A stretch of DNA of 12,739 nt, taken from positions 1-12,739 of the forward strand of contig JALHUC010000161.1 of NCBI GenBank assembly GCA_022865845.1, written 5' to 3'. The notes beneath the pieces are model-generated. The model saw nothing but the letters and a program-made list of their open reading frames with translations, had not been told where the DNA came from and did not search any database. This stretch comes from a bacterium. Lineage in GTDB: Bacteria > BMS3Abin14. Below are positions 7,875 to 12,739 of the stretch, piece by piece. Each line of letters begins with the position of its first letter. Position 1 is the stretch's first letter. A program made the translations under genes and the position numbers.

Positions 7875-7909
7875 TCGATGATCCGACGCAACTGGACGGA
7901 TCATCGATG
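7873..7909 (-). promoter_or_regulatory. Perfect 13-bp hairpin overlapping the nadK stop codon
   Basis: CATCGATGATCCG (7873-7885) and CGGATCATCGATG (7897-7909) are exact inverted copies with an 11-base loop. The right arm contains the last two nadK sense codons and the TGA stop (7903-7901). Each arm begins with the self-palindrome CATCGATG. No U-tract follows on either strand, so it is not a canonical intrinsic terminator. It may protect the nadK 3' end, weaken read-through into recN, or be a protein-binding site. Confidence 0.6.
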
Positions 7910-8767
7910 TCCCCAATGCAGCTTCGCACTCAGAACATCATAGAAGTTTCTGACCCCGGTCCGGATAAGGTTGACCTTCTGGTCCGAAACCCTGACTCGG
8001 ACGCAATCCCCCTGCTTGAGTCTTGTCCCCTCCTGCCCGTCGAGAGTGATAAACACCGCACCGGAATCGCTGAGCAGACACAACTCCACTCTGGATCCGC
8101 CAGGAATTACCAGGGGGCGGTTGGTCAGAGTGTGAGGACAAATGGGAGAGATCACGAACACATCCAGTGTGGGCTCTATGATCGGTCCTCCTGCCGCCAG
8201 AGAATAGGCTGTCGATCCGGTCGGGGTGCTGATAATGAGACCGTCCGCCTGGTAGTTCGTCACCTTATGGCCGTCAACAAATGTCTCCAGGTCGATGATC
8301 CTGGCTAACGCGCCTTTGTTGATGACCACATCGTTCAGGACCTGGTAATGACCGATCTGCTCACCTGCACGATGAAGGGATGCCTCGAGGCGGACCCTGG
8401 ACTCAATGGTATACTCCCCCTCCAGAACTTTTTCGAGGGCCTCGAAAATCTCATCCAGTCCAAGTTCGGTGAGAAACCCGAGGGACCCGAGGTTGATCCC
8501 GAGGATGGGCTGGTTCGTTCCTTCCAGTAGCCGGGCGGCGGAAAGAAGGGTACCGTCTCCCCCGAGGACAAGAACCATATCAACCCCGTCCGGGACATGC
8601 TCTCTCGGGACGGCGATGGAATCTCCATCGGCCAACCCCCTGTAATCCTCCTGCATGCGAACCTTCACACCGCGGCCGGTGAGCCATGGGACGAGCTTCC
8701 CCATAACTTCGTCGGCGTGGGAACTGGTGGTTTTCGTTATGATCCCGATCTCTTTCATTTCAGGCAT
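7901..8767 (-). CDS. nadK: NAD kinase
   Basis: ATP-dependent NAD+ kinase, the only known route to NADP+ in most bacteria; cytoplasmic, usually tetrameric. The 288-residue product has the full set of family motifs: the GGDGT phosphate-binding loop (69-73) with catalytic Asp, NLGSLGFL (92-99), the NDVVI motif (145-149), and the glycine-rich DGLIISTPTGSTAYS core (175-189), then the ISPICPHTL strand (207-214). The start is ATG at 8767 with GGGAG (8778-8774) six bases upstream; the ATG at 8758 is a less well placed alternative. A 5-bp inverted repeat, TGGGA-gct-TCCCA (8779-8767), covers both this site and the first base of the start codon. The leader carries two heptamer arrays. The stop codon lies inside a perfect hairpin. 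Confidence 0.97.
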   Translation of the reverse strand: MPEMKEIGIITKTTSSHADEVMGKLVPWLTGRGVKVRMQEDYRGLADGDSIAVPREHVPDGVDMVLVLGGDGTLLSAARLLEGTNQPILGINLGSLGFLTELGLDEIFEALEKVLEGEYTIESRVRLEASLHRAGEQIGHYQVLNDVVINKGALARIIDLETFVDGHKVTNYQADGLIISTPTGSTAYSLAAGGPIIEPTLDVFVISPICPHTLTNRPLVIPGGSRVELCLLSDSGAVFITLDGQEGTRLKQGDCVRVRVSDQKVNLIRTGVRNFYDVLSAKLHWGHR

Positions 8768-8783
8768 GGGAAGCTCCCAAATA

Positions 8784-8818
8784 CAGTGAACAGTGAACCG
8801 TGAACGGTGAACAGTTAG
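8784..8818. repeat. Heptamer tandem array next to the nadK ribosome binding site
   Basis: Five contiguous 7-base units: CAGTGAA, CAGTGAA, CCGTGAA, CGGTGAA, CAGTTAG. On the sense strand they read GTTCACT/GTTCACG; the same GTTCACT unit appears at 203-209 in the secA gap, 8.5 kb away. It ends 5 bases from the nadK Shine-Dalgarno. Confidence 0.9.
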
Positions 8819-8839
8819 CAGCGATCTTAGATTGATAAA

Positions 8840-8867
8840 AAACTTTAAACTCTAAACCCCAAACTCT
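8840..8867. repeat. Heptamer tandem array in the tlyA-nadK gap (AAACTCT)
   Basis: Four contiguous 7-base units: AAACTTT, AAACTCT, AAACCCC, AAACTCT. The first three bases plus C4 are invariant. A candidate nadK promoter coincides with it. Confidence 0.85.
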
Positions 8868-8870
8868 CAA
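8842..8870 (-). promoter_or_regulatory. Candidate nadK promoter
   Basis: On the minus strand TTGAGA (8870-8865) and TAAAGT (8847-8842) are 17 bases apart, matching five and four of six consensus positions. Both boxes are built from heptamer units. Predicted start near 8835, giving a leader of about 68 bases that includes the CAGTGAA array. Confidence 0.35.
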
Positions 8871-8881
8871 GACGAATATCT

Positions 8882-9667
8882 TTACTCTGGACTTTCTTTG
8901 GACTTTGGACTTTGGGCTTTGGGCTTTCCTTCCCCTTGCCAGATCAGATACGCCAGAAATTCCACATTCCCTTTCGGCCCCTTAATTGGTGACTCCATAC
9001 TGCCTCTGGAGGTAAACCCCTCTCCGCCAGCCGCCTCGAGAATATTGCGAACGACTTCCTCGTGAACTGCCGGATCTCTTACGACCCCCCCCTTCCCTAC
9101 CTTCTCCCTGCCTGCCTCGAACTGAGGTTTGATAAGCACCACGACCCGGGCGCCCGCCTTCAGGAAGGTCCCCAGTCGGGGCAGGATGAGCCGGAGGGAA
9201 ATAAATGAAACATCCGCTACCGCCATGTCCAGGTCGTGGGGAAGCGCGTCATCGTCGATGGTCCTGAAGTTTGTCCTTTCCAGGACAGTGACCCTTTCAT
9301 CGTTTCTCAGCTTCCAGTCCAACTGCCCATAGCCAACGTCAACAGCGAAGACCTCAGCTGCGCCGGCCTTCAGGAGACAGTCGGTAAATCCGCCGGTGGA
9401 CGCTCCCACATCGAGGCATCTGGCTCCGGTGGGGTCGACCCCGAAATGCTCAAGGGCAGCGTGAAGCTTCACCCCTCCCCTGCTGACATAGGGCAGTGTC
9501 TCTCTGACGGAAAGGGGAATATTGGGGTCCAGACGGATGCCCGCCTTTTCGATCCTTGATTCGTTCGAATAGACACGGCCGGAGAGAATGAGCGCCTGCG
9601 CCCGGGTTCTCGTTTCCGCCAGCCCCCTTTCAACCAGGAGGAGATCAGCTCTTTTGGATGTCGCCAC
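8882..9667 (-). CDS. tlyA: TlyA family rRNA 2'-O-methyltransferase
   Basis: TlyA proteins methylate ribose 2'-OH of cytidines in rRNA (C1409 of 16S and/or C1920 of 23S in characterised members). Some were first described as hemolysins. The product has 261 residues: an N-terminal S4 RNA-binding domain (about 5-64, RADLLLVERGLAETRTRAQALI) and an FtsJ-like Rossmann methyltransferase domain with the SAM loop DVGASTGG (86-93). The K-D-K-E tetrad is visible as Lys67, Asp152 (ADVSF), Lys180 (IKPQFE) and Glu236 (GNVEFLAYL). The start is GTG at 9667, inside the dxs end (23-base overlap), with AAGGAA ten bases upstream; it places the S4 domain at the expected position. Oddity: residues about 247-260 (KPKAQSPKSKESP) are encoded by a heptamer tandem array, giving a low-complexity tail beyond the conserved domain. 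Confidence 0.95.
   Translation of the reverse strand: MATSKRADLLLVERGLAETRTRAQALILSGRVYSNESRIEKAGIRLDPNIPLSVRETLPYVSRGGVKLHAALEHFGVDPTGARCLDVGASTGGFTDCLLKAGAAEVFAVDVGYGQLDWKLRNDERVTVLERTNFRTIDDDALPHDLDMAVADVSFISLRLILPRLGTFLKAGARVVVLIKPQFEAGREKVGKGGVVRDPAVHEEVVRNILEAAGGEGFTSRGSMESPIKGPKGNVEFLAYLIWQGEGKPKAQSPKSKESPE
8889..8927. repeat. Heptamer tandem array inside the tlyA 3' end (GGACTTT)
   Basis: GGACTTT (8889-8895), a 4-base CTTT interruption, then GGACTTT, GGACTTT, GGGCTTT, GGGCTTT (8900-8927). It is coding: read on the minus strand it gives the Lys/Ser/Pro tail of TlyA. Three heptamers equal seven codons, so the encoded peptide has a 7-residue repeat tendency. Confidence 0.9.
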
Positions 9668-11552
9668 CGGACAGTATTTCCTTCACAGTTGCGCCGATCC
9701 CGTCGGCATCGATCTTAAGCTCCGCTCTCAATTCCTTGAGAGTGGCATGTTCCAGGAAGGAGTCCGGCAGACCAAGGCGGTGGATAGTGAATTTCTCACC
9801 ATTGTCAGATGCCGCTTCAATAACAGCAGACCCGAAACCGCCCTGGAGCACATTCTCCTCTACAGTCAGGGTTACGCGGCATTCTCTGGCCCACTGGAAT
9901 ATCAGATCGGAATCCAGGGGTTTGATGAACCTGGCATCGATGACCGCAACCGATATTCCTTCGGCTTTCAGAGCCTCTGCAGCCGCCATGCATGGATGAA
10001 CCGTTGATCCCACACCTACAAGAAGGACATCGGTTCCTTCACGGAGAAGTTCCCCCGTGCCTATCTCCCACGGTGCAGGATCGGGAATAGCCACCCCTTC
10101 GCCTGCTCCCCGCGGGTAGCGGAACGCTGATGGTCCGTCCAGGGACAGAGAGGTCGCAAGAGCCTGAACGAGAGCGGCCTCGTCTCGCGGAGCCATGAAG
10201 GTCAGGTTGGGTATGTGCCTCAGATAGGACAGGTCGAAGGTTCCGTGGTGAGTCGGTCCGTCCTCCCCCACCAATCCGCCCCGGTCCATGGCAAAAATAA
10301 CAGGCAGACCCTGGAGACAGACGTCGTGAACGATCTGATCGTAGGCTCTCTGGAGGAAGGTGCTGTAGATAGCAACCACAGGCCTGAAACCCCTCGTGGC
10401 CAGACCGGCGGCAAAGGTCACCCCGTGCTGCTCGGCGATACCTACGTCGTAGAACCGGTCGGGAAACTCTCTGGCGAAGAGGTCAAGGCCAGTGCCTTCC
10501 GGCATTGCCGCCGTAATGGCTATTATCCTGTCGTCCCTTTCGGCTGCCTGAACGAGAGCACGGGAAAACACACTGGTGTAGGATGGGGGGCCATCATTCT
10601 TATAGACCACACCTGTTTCGAGATCGAAAGGCCCGATTCCGTGAAAGGCCATGGGGTTTTTTTCCGCCAGTTCATAACCCTTGCCCTTTTCCGTTCCCAC
10701 GTGTACCAGCACAGGACCCTCCATCCGTCGTGCATTTTTCAGCGCCTCGATGAGGCGGTCCAGCCTGTGCCCCTTTATGGGACCGATATATTCATACCCC
10801 AACTCTTCGAATACCATGCCGGGATAAATGAGAGCCTTGAATGCATCCTCCGCCCTTTGAGCAATGTTGAGAAAATGCTCTCCCACCTTGGGGATGCTTT
10901 TCAGAAAGTTCTCTGTCACCTTTTTGACCCTGATCACAGGATTTCCAGTGAGCGTGCGGGACAGGTAGGAGGACATCGCTCCGACGTTGGGGGCTATGGA
11001 CATCTCGTTGTCATTGAGGATCACGACCAGTTTGTTTCCCAGTTCCCCGCCCTGGTTGAGACCCTCCAGAGCCAGACCGGCCGTCATGCTCCCATCACCG
11101 ATGACGGCCACTACTTTACCCTCCTCGCCAAGGTGTCTCATCGCTTCCGCTACACCGAGAGCTGCCGAGATGGAGGTGCCGCTGTGCCCGACGTCGAAAA
11201 CATCGTAAAGGCTTTCTTTCCTCTTGGGAAAACCGCTGATACCGCCTTTTGTGCGCAGGGTGCTGAACCTGTCCCTTCGACCCGTGATGAGCTTGTGGGT
11301 GTACGCCTGGTGCCCCACGTCCCAGATGACCTTGTCCTGGGGCATCCGGAAAACGTGATGGAGAGCCAGGGTCAGTTCCACAGCCCCGAGGTTCGATGCC
11401 AGGTGACCGCCGTTGGTGGAGACCACATCAAGGATAACTGCACGCACCTCGCCTGCCAGCTGTTCAAGCTGTTTGACATCCATGTCCCACAGATCGGCCG
11501 GGGAGTTTATGGTGGGGAGAATGGGGGGGTTTTCCACAAGTTTACCGCTCAA
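9645..11552 (-). CDS. dxs: 1-deoxy-D-xylulose-5-phosphate synthase
   Basis: DXS condenses pyruvate and glyceraldehyde 3-phosphate to DXP with thiamine diphosphate, the first step of the MEP isoprenoid pathway; DXP also feeds thiamine and pyridoxal synthesis. The 635 residues match the family. Seen in order: catalytic-region His50 in GGHLASNLG, the ThDP motif GDGSMTAG (152-159) with the Asn of NDN (180-182), the second half beginning near residue 320, Glu374 in GIAEQHG (the general acid/base position), and DRGGLVGEDGPTHHG. The start is TTG at 11552: GGAGGT (11566-11561) lies 8 bases upstream and no ATG fits. It follows ispA by 3 bases and overlaps tlyA by 23, so transcription and probably translation are coupled within an isoprenoid block. 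Confidence 0.98.
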   Translation of the reverse strand: MSGKLVENPPILPTINSPADLWDMDVKQLEQLAGEVRAVILDVVSTNGGHLASNLGAVELTLALHHVFRMPQDKVIWDVGHQAYTHKLITGRRDRFSTLRTKGGISGFPKRKESLYDVFDVGHSGTSISAALGVAEAMRHLGEEGKVVAVIGDGSMTAGLALEGLNQGGELGNKLVVILNDNEMSIAPNVGAMSSYLSRTLTGNPVIRVKKVTENFLKSIPKVGEHFLNIAQRAEDAFKALIYPGMVFEELGYEYIGPIKGHRLDRLIEALKNARRMEGPVLVHVGTEKGKGYELAEKNPMAFHGIGPFDLETGVVYKNDGPPSYTSVFSRALVQAAERDDRIIAITAAMPEGTGLDLFAREFPDRFYDVGIAEQHGVTFAAGLATRGFRPVVAIYSTFLQRAYDQIVHDVCLQGLPVIFAMDRGGLVGEDGPTHHGTFDLSYLRHIPNLTFMAPRDEAALVQALATSLSLDGPSAFRYPRGAGEGVAIPDPAPWEIGTGELLREGTDVLLVGVGSTVHPCMAAAEALKAEGISVAVIDARFIKPLDSDLIFQWARECRVTLTVEENVLQGGFGSAVIEAASDNGEKFTIHRLGLPDSFLEHATLKELRAELKIDADGIGATVKEILSGGDIQKS

Positions 11553-11555
11553 ACC

Positions 11556-12449
11556 TTACAACCTCCTGAGCAGAACATAATCAGCGATCTCGGCCAACCG
11601 GCCCGTAGAGTCAACACCGTCCATCACAGCCTTTGCATCATCCACCAGCTTAAAAGCCCTTTCGCGGGCCCCTTCAAGCCCGAAGAGGCCGGGGTAGGTG
11701 ATCTTCCCTCTTTCGGCATCGCTTCCCTGATCCTTGCCCATCTCCTCGGTGGTGGCGATCACGTCCAGGATGTCATCGACAACCTGAAAGGCCAACCCCA
11801 CCTTTTCCCCGAAGCTTGCCAGTGCCCTCAGGGTCGTTTCATCCGCATTGGCGGCAAGCCCGCCCAGGAGCAGGGAACACCGGATCAGGGCACCCGTCTT
11901 GTGGGTGTGGATGTACTCGAGGGTGGGAAGGTCGGGCTCTGTCCCCTCACTGTCCATGTCCACCTGCTGTCCGCCCACCATGCCTCTCCAGCCAGCGGCA
12001 CGGGCGAGTTCCTGTACCATGCGCAGCCGGAGGTGAGCTTCTATCCCCTCACCTTCCCCCTTATTCTCAACCGACAGCAGGTCGAAGGCCATGGTAAGGA
12101 GAGCATCTCCGGCCAGTATGGCGGTCCCTTCATCGAAAGCCCTGTGACAGGTGGGGCGTCCCCGGCGGAAATCATCATCATCCATGGCCGGCAGGTCATC
12201 GTGGATCAGGGAATAGGTGTGTACCAGCTCCACTGCGCAGGCCGGCTGCAGGGCGAAGTTATCTTTCCCGCCTGCGGCCGCGGCCGCGGCAAGTACCAGG
12301 ATGGGACGTATGCGTTTTCCCCCGGCGAAAAGGCTGTGCCGCATGGCCGATACAAGACGTTCCGGGTGTGACCCCTCCCGGGGCATCAGGGCATTGAGGG
12401 CCTGGTCCACCTTTTCCCTGGATTCGTCCAGGTATCCGGCAGTACTCAC
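11556..12449 (-). CDS. ispA: Short-chain polyprenyl diphosphate synthase (farnesyl/geranylgeranyl)
   Basis: A trans-prenyl transferase joining IPP units to DMAPP/GPP to make farnesyl or geranylgeranyl diphosphate, precursors for undecaprenyl phosphate and quinone side chains. The 297 residues include GGKRIRP (43-49), the first Asp-rich motif LIHDDLPAMDDDD (81-93, Asp84, Asp85, Asp90), the QQVDM segment (161-165), KTGALIR (184-190) and the second Asp-rich motif FQVVDDILDV (221-230). The two-residue insertion DDLPAMD is typical of bacterial IspA-type enzymes; product chain length cannot be fixed from sequence, so GGPP synthase is an alternative. The start is GTG at 12449, overlapping the xseB stop in a GTGA. 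The adjacent dxs supplies the same pathway. An Ala run (about 54-59) reflects local GC-rich codons. Confidence 0.93.
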   Translation of the reverse strand: MSTAGYLDESREKVDQALNALMPREGSHPERLVSAMRHSLFAGGKRIRPILVLAAAAAAGGKDNFALQPACAVELVHTYSLIHDDLPAMDDDDFRRGRPTCHRAFDEGTAILAGDALLTMAFDLLSVENKGEGEGIEAHLRLRMVQELARAAGWRGMVGGQQVDMDSEGTEPDLPTLEYIHTHKTGALIRCSLLLGGLAANADETTLRALASFGEKVGLAFQVVDDILDVIATTEEMGKDQGSDAERGKITYPGLFGLEGARERAFKLVDDAKAVMDGVDSTGRLAEIADYVLLRRL

Positions 12450-12691
12450 TTGTCCTCTTCCTCCTCGAACGGTTCGGTCGCCAAACTGCCCGACATATCC
12501 CTGGTCAGAACTTCCACCTTGCGCTCGGCTTCCTCCAGGATATGAGTGAGTTTCTTGAGGATATTGGTACCCTCTTCAAAAAGTACGAGAGAATCTTCAA
12601 GAGGGGTTTCACCCGATTCGAGTTTCGCCACGATCTCTTCAAGATCTGTCAGTCTTTTTTCAAACTTTTTGTCATCCTTACCTGAACTCAC
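12446..12691 (-). CDS. xseB: Exodeoxyribonuclease VII small subunit
   Basis: XseB binds XseA to form exonuclease VII, which degrades single-stranded DNA from both ends and acts in mismatch and damage repair. The 81-residue product is of normal size: a helical hairpin with KKFEKRLTDLEEIVAKLESGETPLEDSL (about 7-34, the conserved LE.IV..LE.G...LE.SL pattern), FEEGTNILKKLTHILEEAERKVEVL, and an acidic tail ending EEEEDK. Start choice: GTG at 12691 has AGAGAGG (12707-12701) about nine bases upstream; the TTG at 12700 would touch that site and is rejected. The stop overlaps the ispA GTG by 4 bases. xseA is probably upstream, outside the window. Confidence 0.95.
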   Translation of the reverse strand: MSSGKDDKKFEKRLTDLEEIVAKLESGETPLEDSLVLFEEGTNILKKLTHILEEAERKVEVLTRDMSGSLATEPFEEEEDK

Positions 12692-12700
12692 CAATATCAA

Positions 12701-12707
12701 CCTCTCT
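12701..12707 (-). promoter_or_regulatory. Ribosome binding site deciding the xseB start
   Basis: AGAGAGG on the minus strand, nine bases upstream of GTG 12691 and directly adjacent to TTG 12700. The spacing selects the GTG. Confidence 0.6.
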
Positions 12708-12739
12708 GAAAATGGATTGTTATCTGAAAACGAAGAACA

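Noticed and set aside
7765..7900. SOS (LexA) box upstream of recN
   Set aside because: No CTGT-N8-ACAG or GAAC-N4-GTTC-like site was found in the leader; heptamers with partial similarity do not give the spacing.
9080..9095. Runs of seven or eight C/G (in tlyA, recN, pmbA, dxs) as phase-variable frameshift sites
   Set aside because: All four genes are open through the runs and full length; no disrupted frame supports switching.
12265..12290. GC palindrome (repeated GCGGCCGC) as a regulatory site
   Set aside because: It lies inside ispA and is explained by a run of Ala codons.
10215..12371. A 718-codon plus-strand open frame antisense to dxs and ispA
   Set aside because: The minus strand carries complete dxs and ispA with all catalytic motifs and good ribosome binding sites; the plus frame resembles no family and is a by-product of GC-rich codon bias.
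12692..12739. Possible end of an upstream gene such as xseA
   Set aside because: One frame runs from the edge to a TGA at 12699-12697, but about 13 codons with no recognisable motif cannot be distinguished from leader sequence.

Overview
The window is a tightly packed housekeeping segment in which every convincing gene lies on the minus strand. From the right edge leftward in transcription order: xseB, ispA, dxs, tlyA, nadK, recN, a GNAT acetyltransferase of the short N-acetylglutamate synthase type, a pmbA/tldE homologue, an M23 metallopeptidase, secA, and the first 18 codons of a response regulator cut by the left edge. The gene order (exonuclease VII small subunit, prenyl synthase, DXS, TlyA, NAD kinase, RecN), the short acetyltransferase with a CxxC...C tail, and SecA with a SEC-C tail suggest a Gram-negative, deltaproteobacterial-like organism (Desulfobacterota in the broad sense) of moderately high GC. 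That placement is an inference from family resemblance only.

Right block (about 8882-12691): xseB/ispA overlap by 4 bases, ispA and dxs are 3 bases apart, and dxs/tlyA overlap by 23 bases, so these four look co-transcribed. Products: a DNA repair nuclease subunit, two steps of isoprenoid supply (DXP formation and short-chain prenyl elongation) and an rRNA methyltransferase. Middle block (4311-8767): nadK, recN, acetyltransferase, pmbA. recN, the acetyltransferase and pmbA are packed end to end, while nadK and recN each have a 110-140 base leader. Left block: the M23 peptidase has its own leader and is followed by a strong hairpin. secA follows with its own leader, then a 231-base repeat-filled gap, then the response regulator.

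The most unusual thing is in the gaps. Four of the five intergenic gaps over 100 bases, plus the 3' end of tlyA, hold short degenerate tandem arrays with a strict 7-base period. I count nine tracts and roughly 50 units. Each array has its own local heptamer, but several are related (sense-strand RRAWCCT-like units; GTTCACT-like units at two distant loci). The arrays press right up against gene parts: they begin 3 bases from the secA stop codon, encode the last residues of TlyA, and end 1 to 5 bases from the ribosome binding sites of recN and nadK. Plausible -35/-10 elements for nadK, recN and secA fall in or beside them. The remaining gap (4083-4310) lacks heptamers but carries an 18-base tandem duplication that copies the end and stop codon of pmbA. 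A perfect 13-base-pair hairpin overlaps the nadK stop codon.

No RNA genes, insertion sequences, CRISPR array or phage genes were seen. The proteins belong to known families; the novelty, if any, is the heptamer array system and its placement.
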